The notes: a model not told the origin generated them from the letters alone. A stretch of DNA of 11,885 bases from CBDBCK01 sp965203345 (GCA_965203345.1 CBDBCK010000008.1:1-11885); one strand, 5' to 3'. Counted from the first letter of the stretch, positions 1-7,113 are shown. Translations and numbers: made by a program.

Positions 1-460
1 TGATGTTGGAGGAGGTTTCGCAAAGAACAAGCTAGTGATGTGGTGATGTTGGAGGCATACCGGCAACACGTTGGCTAGTGATGTGGTGATGTTGGAGGAA
101 TAATACCGCAGCATATGCTAGTGATGTGGTGATGTTGGAGGAAAAAACAGATCCGACCAGCTAGTGATGTGGTGATGTTGGAGGCACTGTCGAAGACTAT
201 GTGCTAGTGATGTGGTGATGTTGGAGGTCGGGCCAGATGACAGAAGCTAGTGATGTGGTGATGTTGGAGGTTGTCTCACGAGCCATAAGCTAGTGATGTG
301 GTGATGTTGGAGGACTCTACCACCCCTTCTCGCTAGTGATGTGGTGATGTTGGAGGACATCAACAGCGGGAATGGCTAGTGATGTGGTGATGTTGGAGGA
401 TTATTGATAAATACTATGCTAGTGATGTGGTGATGTTGGAGGAATGTGCCGCTAGGTACG

Positions 461-494
461 GCTAGCCGTCGGTGTGATGTGGTGATGTTGGAGG
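461..494 (+). repeat. Variant CRISPR repeat with 9-bp insertion
   Basis: This copy begins GCTAG and ends with the normal 20-base 3' part of the repeat, but nine bases (CCGTCGGTG) lie between, giving 34 bp instead of 25. The spacers on both sides are still 18 bp. The 9-mer AGCCGTCGG at 464-472 also occurs at 548-556, across the junction of spacer 13 and its following repeat, which hints at a recombination or template-switch scar. GCTAG also occurs inside the preceding spacer at 451-455. The 3' half of the repeat, next to the guide, is unchanged, so the following crRNA may still mature normally. Confidence 0.9.
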
Positions 495-856
495 TAATGC
501 TATCAATATCCAGCTAGTGATGTGGTGATGTTGGAGGACACAGTCTCAGCCGTCGGCTAGTGATGTGGTGATGTTGGAGGTGCGGATAATTTCACCTCGC
601 TAGTGATGTGGTGATGTTGGAGGATAAGCAGGTTTTATTACGCTAGTGATGTGGTGATGTTGGAGGATTCCAGCCAATTTCCTCGCTAGTGATGTGGTGA
701 TGTTGGAGGTTGAGCCGTTCCCATTTTGCTAGTGATGTGGTGATGTTGGAGGCCGAGGATGCACATTACAGCTAGTGATGTGGTGATGTTGGAGGCTCCA
801 TTTGCAGCCAGGTGCTAGTGATGTGGTGATGTTGGAGGCATGATTAATGCAAAAAT

Positions 857-881
857 GCTAGTGATGTGGTGATGTTGAAGA
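857..881 (+). repeat. Degenerate terminal CRISPR repeat
   Basis: The last copy matches the consensus at 23 of 25 positions and ends TTGAAGA instead of TTGGAGG. No spacer or further repeat follows. Decay of the last repeat is typical of the leader-distal end and sets the array orientation as left to right. Confidence 0.9.
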
Positions 882-892
882 GAAAGACAACA

Positions 893-922
893 TTGGAATA
901 GCGATACAATAAAAAATATATA
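893..922 (+). promoter_or_regulatory. Candidate promoter of cas12c
   Basis: TTGGAA (893-898) is followed after 18 bp by TATATA (917-922), a plausible sigma-70 pair inside the 56-bp gap between the array and the effector gene. Transcription would start near 929, only about 9 nt before the ATG at 938 but about 24 nt before the ATG at 953, so use of this promoter would favour the second start. Read-through from the array is the alternative source of cas12c mRNA. The spacing and elements are imperfect and the region is AT-rich, so this is tentative. Confidence 0.3.
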
Positions 923-937
923 AACTTTTGGATAAAA

Positions 938-3900
938 ATGGAAGGCAAGCGAATGCTTCAAAAAATATCTGGCGCAAAAGCAAGGGAGTGGAGAAAGACA
1001 GTAGCTGCCCAGGCGACGAGACCTGCTGATTCTGTCAGGACATTAAAATTCCCCCTTGATATTGCGAATCTACAGAATGTAGATTTTGAATCCATTAAAT
1101 CTCTGTACAACACTACAGAAGGTTTGGGTAAGGGAACGCTAACCGGCTTGTTATGTGCTGTACATCTGAGCGGCTTCAGGTTTTTTGGTTCGGCAGGCGA
1201 CGCAGAGCTATTCCAAAATCAGCAGCACCTGCAAACTGACGAATTCCTTAAAAAATGGCGGACACAATTCGGAGACGACACAAATGAAAAACTAATCCCC
1301 TCTGAAATTATTTCATTGATCCGTAAAAAACCGCGAAGTCAGCCGGATTATAATTCTAACCCGATAGCAGCGCCACTCTACAAGCTTGCCACAGGTAATA
1401 AACTGGAGAATGCTGACTTGCCCAATGACAAAGTCGCCGCTACGCTATCGTTTTTTGAAGCGCAACTAAAATCTGAATTTCCTGACAGAGCGAGCGTATC
1501 TGATAATCCAGAACGTGCTCTGAGTGTTTTTGACACTGCCATGTCAACAAGAAGATATGATTTTCCGTCGTTAGAGAAAATATGCTGTAAATTGCAAGAG
1601 TTAAGCCCTAAGAATACAAGCATTGCCTATGACAAGAACCTGTTGAAAGCAGAACTAAATAGGATTGACGATATCTCAATTCATGCTGTGGTGGCGCAAA
1701 AGCTAAAATTTCTAGGTCAGGAAGCAAGTAAAGTAGAATTACAAAGACAGATCACAACACAAACAAATAATGCACTAAGTTGGATATTAGGTAAAGGCTA
1801 TCTGTATTGGACTTCTAATAGCGTTGCAGACATTATGAAGGATTATCAGATACCTAAAGGAAAAACGAATAAAAAGCAAATTGCAGAGCTTAAATCCTGG
1901 TTTGCGGAGATACCTAAGGACGAAGTGTTCGGGAAAAGCCATTACAGTGATTTTCGCACCAGTATTGGAGGGAAACTCGATTCGTGGATAGCAAATTATT
2001 ACAAGCAGCTTCTGAATATTAAAAATACTATTGAAATAATTGGCCAATTTGAAATTGATCAATTTCTACCTGTTGATTTGAAAAAAGATGAGTACAAAGG
2101 CTATTTTTCAGGCATCGGATGTGATTACCACGAATTGTCAGCGAGCCTGAAACAATTGGTTGAACGCAGTGGCCGGGTAAAGCTGCAACTAGCTAATTTA
2201 CTGGGGGAGGGCGATCGCCTGCCGACTAATGAAGATGTTGAGGAAATAGAAGAGTTTGGCAGGCAACTATCAGGTATCGGCGGAATATTGATGCAGTTGA
2301 ATAATAGAATTTCTCAGGAGAAGGAGGGCGATGATAGTCAGAAAAGGAATTTGGCTGATAATGTGGGTTTCAAAATTCCTGACTTTCTTAAGGCGCTTCC
2401 AAAAATAAATCGAATTTCAGGCGGTGTGCCTGATTACGCTACGGAATTGATGGAAGATCAAAAGAAGATAAATATCCTGCAAAAAGAATTTACCCGACAC
2501 TTGAACCACATACTCACTTCCGCCAAATCATCAGGTGAATATAGGAATCCGTTAGAGAACCTGGCTGTGATTGAGCAGGGATTGATTGACGCCAGGAAAG
2601 GTGATACGCAAAATGTATTCACTGCTGACGGTCAAGCAAAAAGGAAAGTGCTGCAACGCATTTCCAGGCTCGCCATAAACGGCTCTGAAGAACTTAAAAA
2701 GAACGTCAGGAGTGAATTTAAAAACCTGTTTTCCAACCCTAAAGATCTGAATCGCCTGCTTCTTAATGGTAAAGGCGCTGTTTACCGTAGTCCTTTTAGT
2801 AATTCACGGCATTCAGCCTTTGCCCTGAAAGAATCGGCAATAATAGTCATAGATCTGGAAAAAATTCTTGAATCTATTCTGCATCAGGCAAGTAAGGACT
2901 TTCTCAAACATAAAGATTTGGGACATTATCGTGATGTGCAACGATTAAAAGCATTTAGAGCCAGCTACTTACTATCTGGATTGCCGGATATTGTCCCATC
3001 TTCGTTCACTAAACATGAAAAATTAGGTTCACTTGTCAATATCCCGGTTTTGGTGCAACCTCTTTTATCTCTGCCTGAGATCAGTCGTGACACTCTTATT
3101 TCCTGTATTAATCTGTATTCTTCAGAAATTAACGGGATCGTATCCCGATTATTCAGAGAATCCTTTGTATTGAAAACAAAATTTATGCGTGTTAATGAAA
3201 ATGTTCTGGCATACGCATCAAAATCGCGGAAGTGGAGAGTGCCACCGCAATACAGAAATGCTCAAGCACCTATAAAACAAGCATTGAAGTTTATCGATCC
3301 TTCCGATCAGGTGGAGATTGAACCGAAGGAAGTTATTCCAGACTTAATCAAATCAGTTTATTTCAAACCGGCCCGTGAAAGTAACCCGTTTTCAGCGTTT
3401 CTGATGCAGGCGCCTCATGATTGGTTTGTTGATCTGAAGCTAAGTAATGTAAAAAGCGATATACAAGTTGATGGCATTTTGGTCAGGAAGAAAGCGATAG
3501 ACAGCCGAATTCAAACACTACACACCCCGTGCCGGTTAATTGGCGCATCGTCGTATAAAAATGTACTTGATAAATGGTTGGTTGATTCAAACTATTCCGT
3601 CGGGGATTACAACCTGATCTTTCAACAACACTTCAAGCAGTCAGTAAGTGTTGATGATCACGGAGGAATATCGGTAAAGCATAGTCCGGAAAAATTGTCT
3701 GCTGAACTTGCAATTACAGTCACCGACAAACGTAAAGCAGAGACTACTAAACTGCCTGTTACCAAGACGATTATTGGTATAGATCTTGGCGAAGCTGGAA
3801 TTGGTTATTCGGTTTTTGAGGTTGATTCAGTGTCAGATATTCGTCAGGCAAAACCCGAATATTCGGGATCTGTCCCCATCAGATCTATTAGAAATTTGAT

Positions 3901-4756
3901 TCGAAGCGTTAGACATCATAGAAAAAACACGCAACCTAATCAGAAGTTTCAGCAACGGTTTAATAATGCTCTTGAGCAGCTTCGTAACAATGTAGTCGGT
4001 GATATTGCCCATGTTATAGATTCATTATGTTGGAAACACCAGGGTTTTCCTGTTTTAGAGTCTTCTGTGAGGAATCTTGCCTCAGGGTCTGCCCAACTTA
4101 AATTGGTTTATGACAAGGTATTGAATTTCTATACATATTCTGACATAGATGCGCATAAGAGTGACAGGAAGCATCACTGGTGTGGAAGTGACCATTGGAA
4201 GCATCCAGCACTTCAAAGTGAAGAAATGGCAAGGCAATCAGATGGTTCCTACAATCCGACAGGAAAGCACAAACCCTTATCGTTGTTCCCTGGCTGTTTG
4301 GTGCATCCAGCCGGAACAAGCCAGACCTGCTCAAAATGCAAGCGTAACCCTATACGTTTGCTTAATGCCGAGGAATTCAAAAAAGTAAAATTTTCTATTG
4401 ATAAAAATGGAGAAGTGAAATTACCCGGTGGCGAGGTATTGGTTCTGCTTAGCAGGAAGGATCAGCGTAAAAATGAACAAGAACAACACAGGGAAGCGAA
4501 ATTAAACAGAAAAAGGAAAATCTCAGCGCCGTTTATTTATCCTGAATCATCGAGACGTGTAAATAACAAAGACTTGATTACATTAGTAAAACGACAACTA
4601 AGACAGCCGCAGGGGTCAACAAGATCAAAAGACACGACACAGAGCAGATATCAGTGTGTCTATAAGAGTTGCGGTAATAAGATGCATGCCGATGAGAATG
4701 CGGCGATAAACATCGTAAGGAAGTGGGTAGAGGATAAAGGAATAATCCTGTCTTAA
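938..4756 (+). CDS. cas12c: Cas12c, type V-C RNA-guided CRISPR effector
   Basis: Single-protein CRISPR effector of 1272 aa, within the usual Cas12c range of about 1200-1330. I recognise it by motifs recalled from characterised Cas12c proteins: RTLKFPLD (res. 34-41), SGFRFF (about 78), GGKLDSWIANYY (about 343), GAVYRSPF (about 613), QAPHDWF (about 823) and the C-terminal RuvC block. RuvC-I is IIGIDLGEAGIGYS with D949, RuvC-II is FPVLESSVRNLASG with E1041, and RuvC-III is MHADENAAIN with D1252. C1131/C1134 and C1240/C1245 form a split zinc site between RuvC II and III. All key acidic residues are present. Known Cas12c works with crRNA plus a scoutRNA, processes pre-crRNA with its RuvC site, and binds and silences target DNA without evident cutting; that this applies here is inference. 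ATG 938 has no clear ribosome site; ATG 953 (1267 aa) has GGAAGG 7 bases upstream and may be the true start. The gene is AT-rich compared with its right-hand neighbours, suggesting transfer. cas1 is not in the window. Confidence 0.95.
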   Translation: MEGKRMLQKISGAKAREWRKTVAAQATRPADSVRTLKFPLDIANLQNVDFESIKSLYNTTEGLGKGTLTGLLCAVHLSGFRFFGSAGDAELFQNQQHLQTDEFLKKWRTQFGDDTNEKLIPSEIISLIRKKPRSQPDYNSNPIAAPLYKLATGNKLENADLPNDKVAATLSFFEAQLKSEFPDRASVSDNPERALSVFDTAMSTRRYDFPSLEKICCKLQELSPKNTSIAYDKNLLKAELNRIDDISIHAVVAQKLKFLGQEASKVELQRQITTQTNNALSWILGKGYLYWTSNSVADIMKDYQIPKGKTNKKQIAELKSWFAEIPKDEVFGKSHYSDFRTSIGGKLDSWIANYYKQLLNIKNTIEIIGQFEIDQFLPVDLKKDEYKGYFSGIGCDYHELSASLKQLVERSGRVKLQLANLLGEGDRLPTNEDVEEIEEFGRQLSGIGGILMQLNNRISQEKEGDDSQKRNLADNVGFKIPDFLKALPKINRISGGVPDYATELMEDQKKINILQKEFTRHLNHILTSAKSSGEYRNPLENLAVIEQGLIDARKGDTQNVFTADGQAKRKVLQRISRLAINGSEELKKNVRSEFKNLFSNPKDLNRLLLNGKGAVYRSPFSNSRHSAFALKESAIIVIDLEKILESILHQASKDFLKHKDLGHYRDVQRLKAFRASYLLSGLPDIVPSSFTKHEKLGSLVNIPVLVQPLLSLPEISRDTLISCINLYSSEINGIVSRLFRESFVLKTKFMRVNENVLAYASKSRKWRVPPQYRNAQAPIKQALKFIDPSDQVEIEPKEVIPDLIKSVYFKPARESNPFSAFLMQAPHDWFVDLKLSNVKSDIQVDGILVRKKAIDSRIQTLHTPCRLIGASSYKNVLDKWLVDSNYSVGDYNLIFQQHFKQSVSVDDHGGISVKHSPEKLSAELAITVTDKRKAETTKLPVTKTIIGIDLGEAGIGYSVFEVDSVSDIRQAKPEYSGSVPIRSIRNLIRSVRHHRKNTQPNQKFQQRFNNALEQLRNNVVGDIAHVIDSLCWKHQGFPVLESSVRNLASGSAQLKLVYDKVLNFYTYSDIDAHKSDRKHHWCGSDHWKHPALQSEEMARQSDGSYNPTGKHKPLSLFPGCLVHPAGTSQTCSKCKRNPIRLLNAEEFKKVKFSIDKNGEVKLPGGEVLVLLSRKDQRKNEQEQHREAKLNRKRKISAPFIYPESSRRVNNKDLITLVKRQLRQPQGSTRSKDTTQSRYQCVYKSCGNKMHADENAAINIVRKWVEDKGIILS
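940..945 (+). promoter_or_regulatory. Ribosome binding site favouring the internal cas12c start
   Basis: GGAAGG ends 7 bases before the ATG at 953, an ideal Shine-Dalgarno spacing, whereas the sequence before ATG 938 (ttttggataaaa) has no purine-rich match at the right distance. The five residues lost by starting at 953 (MEGKR) carry no recognisable motif, so either start would give a full Cas12c. Confidence 0.45.
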
Positions 4757-4884
4757 AATGTAGTTGTTTGTCGATGTAATCTTGAATAATTGGCAATTAA
4801 AAACTACGTGCCTGGAAGAGTTGCCCACTCACCCTTGCATTTAACCCCCAAATCCTCTGAAATAGGCCGCAGGAGGAACACGCT
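4757..4884. other. Gap between cas12c and amidohydrolase gene; possible structured RNA
   Basis: This 128-bp gap marks the switch from the AT-rich CRISPR region to GC-rich host-like DNA. GTAGTT (4760-4765) can pair with AACTAC (4802-4807), and inside that lies TAATTGGCAATTA (4787-4799), a small AT stem; neither is followed by a T run, so I do not call a terminator. The C-rich stretch at about 4824-4855 has only weak matches to the reverse complement of the CRISPR repeat. It is the only other non-coding gap next to cas12c inside the window, so it is a possible but unproven home for a scoutRNA. The last bases hold AGGAGG (4871-4876), the ribosome binding site of the next gene. Confidence 0.3.
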
Positions 4885-6168
4885 ATGAAAACAGTAACAA
4901 CAAGGGTTTTAGCGCTATTCGGTTGCCTGATTCTCGGCTTTCCGGTCCTTGCCAACGAGGGCACTCTGGCCTTTGTCGGCGCCACTATTATTGACGGCAC
5001 CGACGCCGAGCCGCTGCCGGACGGTGTGCTGGTGATCACTGACGGCCGTATCCGCACGGTGGGTCCGCGTAGCGCGGTGACCATCCCCCAAGGGGCGGAT
5101 GTGGTGGATGTCTCAGGCAAGTACATCATGCCGGGTCTCATCAATGCTCACGGCCATGTGGGGGCGACGGTGGGACTGCGAGGCAACGCCGAGTACAGCA
5201 CCGATAATTTACTCAGACAACTCGGTCTCTACGCTCGCTACGGTGTGACCGCGGTTAACAGTCTCGGCGGTGACGAGGAGCAGGGCTTCGAGTTACGCAA
5301 TCAACAGTTCACGCCGGCCTTGAATCGGGCGCGAATCTACGTGGCGGGCAGTGTCGTGGTCGGTGACAGCGAACAGGCGATTCGCGCCGAGGTGAATCGC
5401 AACGCCGACATGGGTGCGGACTTCATCAAGGTGCGAATCGATGACAATCTCGGCGCGACACAGAAGATGCCGCGACCCTGGTTCGAGGCCTTGGTGGATC
5501 AGTCTCACAGTCGCCGCCTGCCGGTGGCGGTTCATCTATTCTATCTCGACGACGCAAGGTTCATGCTGAACACCGGCGCCGACCTGATCGCCCACAGCAT
5601 CCGGGATCTGCCTGTGGACACGGCGTTTATTAACCTGGTGAAGGAAAAAGACGTCTGCTATATCCCGACCCTGACGCGGGAAGTGTCCACCTTCGTCTAC
5701 GAGAGTGTGCCGGACTTCTTCTCCGACCCCTATTTCCTGAAGGAGGTGGAGCCGGCCATCCTCGACGAACTGTCCACACCCGAGCGCATGTCACGCATGG
5801 CCGGCAGCCGCTCCGCCCAGGCTTACAAGGCGGGCCTTGAGGTGGCAATGGCGAACGTGGGCGCCCTCAATGCAGAGGATGTCCGAATTGCCATGGGCAC
5901 CGACACCGGGCCACCGGCGCGTTTCCAGGGCTATTTCGAGCACATGGAGATGCACATGATGGTGGATGCCGGCATGACCCCGCTGGAGGCGATACGCGCT
6001 TCAACCGGAGTTGCCGCCGATTGCATCGGCAAGGGCGATATCGGCACCCTGGAACCGGGCAAATGGGGTGATTTTTCAGTGCTCACCGGGAATCCCGCCG
6101 CCGACATCCGCAATAGCCACAGCATCGAAAGCGTGTGGATTGCGGGTAATCGGGTGCCTGATTCCTAA
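4885..6168 (+). CDS. Exported metal-dependent amidohydrolase
   Basis: A 427-aa member of the amidohydrolase superfamily, closest in feel to the imidazolonepropionase/prolidase-like hydrolases that cut C-N bonds in cyclic or peptide-like substrates; the substrate cannot be read from sequence. Residues 1-23 form a signal peptide (MKTVTTR, hydrophobic core, VLA-N), so the enzyme probably acts in the periplasm. Then come the small beta-sandwich start (IIDGTDAEPLPDG), the metal motif GLINAHGHV with H89 and H91, K182 in FIKVRID (possible carboxylated bridging lysine), H217 in VAVHLF, H237 in LIAHS and D340 in IAMGTDTG. The C-terminal GDIGTLEPGKWGDFSVL returns to the sandwich. This is a complete set of metal ligands at near-standard length. 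AGGAGG at 4871-4876 lies 8 bases before ATG and fixes the start. Codon use is GC-rich, unlike cas12c, so it is probably resident host DNA. No terminator is visible after it. Confidence 0.9.
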   Translation: MKTVTTRVLALFGCLILGFPVLANEGTLAFVGATIIDGTDAEPLPDGVLVITDGRIRTVGPRSAVTIPQGADVVDVSGKYIMPGLINAHGHVGATVGLRGNAEYSTDNLLRQLGLYARYGVTAVNSLGGDEEQGFELRNQQFTPALNRARIYVAGSVVVGDSEQAIRAEVNRNADMGADFIKVRIDDNLGATQKMPRPWFEALVDQSHSRRLPVAVHLFYLDDARFMLNTGADLIAHSIRDLPVDTAFINLVKEKDVCYIPTLTREVSTFVYESVPDFFSDPYFLKEVEPAILDELSTPERMSRMAGSRSAQAYKAGLEVAMANVGALNAEDVRIAMGTDTGPPARFQGYFEHMEMHMMVDAGMTPLEAIRASTGVAADCIGKGDIGTLEPGKWGDFSVLTGNPAADIRNSHSIESVWIAGNRVPDS

Positions 6169-6222
6169 GGGTGAATTCTATCCGGTTTTTGTGTTTTAGA
6201 GGATGAAAGTGAGAGGAGTCTT

Positions 6223-6586
6223 GTGCGCATAAAAGACTCAATCAAGGGGCCGTTTATGCCTTGATCTCCAGTTTTCTTGTTGCCCACGTGTTTGCGCATA
6301 GATTTCGATTTCCCGTGCCGCTGGGAGGGATGTTCGGGCCATCCGGAGATGTATATTCGTATGACACAGGCGCTTTGCTGATGATTTCATTTGCCTGGCT
6401 CTTCTACGGAATCTTTGGTGGATTTGTTGTAGTTCCGCTTCTTGGAGCCGGAGCTGGAGTAGCAGCCGGTAAGGTGTATTCAAGCTCAGGCGCGAAAGAA
6501 AAAATGATAGCTCTTTGGGCCTTCATTGCAGGGGTTGTTCCTGTCTTTTTCTGACGATTCTGGACTACATTATTGGCCCTTGGTGA
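6223..6586 (+). pseudogene. Small membrane protein, two frameshifts
   Basis: A ribosome site AGAGGAG (6211-6217) precedes GTG 6223, which reads VRIKDSIKGPF and then hits a stop at 6262-6264. Adding one T to the TTT at 6253-6255 continues into YALISSFLVAHVF and the open frame that runs to the stop at 6552-6554. Adding one T to the T5 run at 6546-6550 continues it as FLTILDYIIGPW to a stop at 6584-6586. The rebuilt protein is about 121 aa with three hydrophobic helices (near LISSFLVAHVF, the LLMISFAWLFYGIFGG region through a glycine-rich segment, and LWAFIAGVVPVF). Both repairs add a T to a T run. I do not recognise the family. Either the gene is decaying or the sequence has two homopolymer errors; the uninterrupted 3-kb and 3.8-kb genes nearby argue against a high error rate. 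An alternative is a shorter protein started at TTG 6261, which has a poor ribosome site. Confidence 0.6.
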
Positions 6587-6599
6587 AACTTCCGCATCC

Positions 6600-6710
6600 A
6601 TCCAGTGTGTTCTGTGCATGCATACGGCGATAAACAGCCACCCCGCCTTTGCGCACGATAGCTGTGAGTTACTGAGGTTCTTCCTCCGGCAACCGGACAA
6701 GGTATTTCAT
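6600..6710 (-). pseudogene. Remnant of an IS630-family transposase N-terminus
   Basis: On the minus strand, AGAGGA stands 6 bases before ATG 6710, which reads MKYLVRLPEEEPQ, a stop (6669-6671), then LTAIVRKGGVAVYRRMHAQ and NTLD in the same frame. This resembles the usual start of IS630-type transposases (MKYIV-L--EER--L--LIRKGKAAAYR--HA-ILLKAD), the first part of a helix-turn-helix region. After about 6600 the likeness ends and no catalytic DDE part follows, so this is a short dead fragment with an in-frame stop. It lies tail to tail with the broken membrane-protein gene that ends at 6586. The call rests on pattern memory over about 37 residues and could be wrong. Confidence 0.45.
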
Positions 6711-7113
6711 GTGAGTCCTCTGTAAGATGTTGGTCAGACATGAGAAATCGCTCAAACATAAGATAAAATCAAATTGAGTTTTGATAGCGTCTTTGCTCAG
6801 AATCTGTGGAAAAAATAAGTTTTTCAGTGAAATATTCTTTTGTTAAATACAAAACAGCATAATATTTGGAAAATGGCTAAATTTATGTAAGGTTATTCAC
6901 AAGTTTCGATTTTAATAAGTGTTTGATTTTCAGGCACATTTTTTTTACATTAAGCAGGCTATCCAGCAGCCAGTGGTCTGATTTTTCAGGTTCTCCCCCT
7001 TGTATTTTGCTTTCTGTTTCGGAGGATTTCCGCTATCATCCGCGCCACTGCTGCAACCTACCAAAAATTGCAGTTAAAAATATAACTACTCATACTAAAT
7101 CGGGAGCATTTTA
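6711..7113. other. AT-rich non-coding stretch before the receptor gene
   Basis: About 400 bases without a convincing gene. From about 6750 to 6960 it is strongly AT-rich, with runs of T and A and a perfect TTATTCACA (6893-6901) plus a near match TGTGGAAAA (6805-6813), both DnaA-box-like. The right part, from 6990, carries a candidate promoter and the ribosome site GGGAG (7102-7106). I see no tRNA, no clear terminator for the genes to the left, and no protein motif. It most likely holds the regulatory region of the TonB-dependent receptor. Confidence 0.5.
7011..7039 (+). promoter_or_regulatory. Candidate promoter of the receptor gene
   Basis: TATCAT (7034-7039) is a good -10 match (5 of 6) and TTTCTG (7011-7016) is a weak -35 at 17 bp spacing. 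Transcription would start near 7046, giving a leader of about 70 bases to the ribosome site at 7102-7106. A second possibility is TTGCAG (7068-7073) with CATACT (7091-7096), which would start transcription at the ribosome site and is less likely. No Fur-type or other operator was recognised. Confidence 0.25.

Larger units (their letters stand above)
1..881 (+). CRISPR. Type V-C CRISPR array, 20 spacers of 18 bp (left end cut off)
   Basis: A 25-bp direct repeat (starts GCTAGTGATG, ends TTGGAGG) recurs every 43 bp. The first copy is truncated at base 1; full copies start at 31, 74, 117, 160, 203, 246, 289, 332, 375, 418, 461 (variant), 513, 556, 599, 642, 685, 728, 771, 814 and 857. All 20 spacers are unique and exactly 18 bp. 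The repeats look identical except the copy at 461, which carries 9 extra bases, and the last copy at 857, which has two G-to-A changes at its 3' end. A degenerate 3' copy marks the leader-distal end, so the leader and newest spacers should lie left of the window and transcription should run rightwards, toward cas12c. The repeat has one C and a near-tandem 8-mer (TGATGTGG, then TGATGTTGG), and no self-complementary stem. Short spacers of about 17-18 nt are known for Cas12c and Cas12d. The array is assigned to V-C by the adjacent effector. Confidence 0.97.

Noticed and set aside
13..856. Self-targeting spacers against genes in this window
   Set aside because: Reading the 20 spacers against the rest of the window by eye gave no full 18-base match; an exact search on both strands would settle it.
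4149..4388. 79-codon ORF inside cas12c in another frame
   Set aside because: Fully inside the conserved C-terminal part of cas12c, without ribosome site or recognisable motif; a shadow frame.
4787..4799. AT-rich palindrome TAATTGGCAATTA after cas12c as a terminator
   Set aside because: Weak AT stem with a three-base loop and no following T run.
4824..4855. C-rich stretch after cas12c as the anti-repeat of a scoutRNA
   Set aside because: Only short, gapped complementarity to the repeat by eye; not better than chance, kept only as a weak candidate region.
6805..6901. DnaA-box-like TTATTCACA (6893-6901) and TGTGGAAAA (6805-6813) in an AT-rich stretch, suggesting a replication origin
   Set aside because: Only one perfect box and one near match, no clustered array and no dnaA, dnaN or replication gene nearby. 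Such matches are expected by chance in AT-rich DNA.
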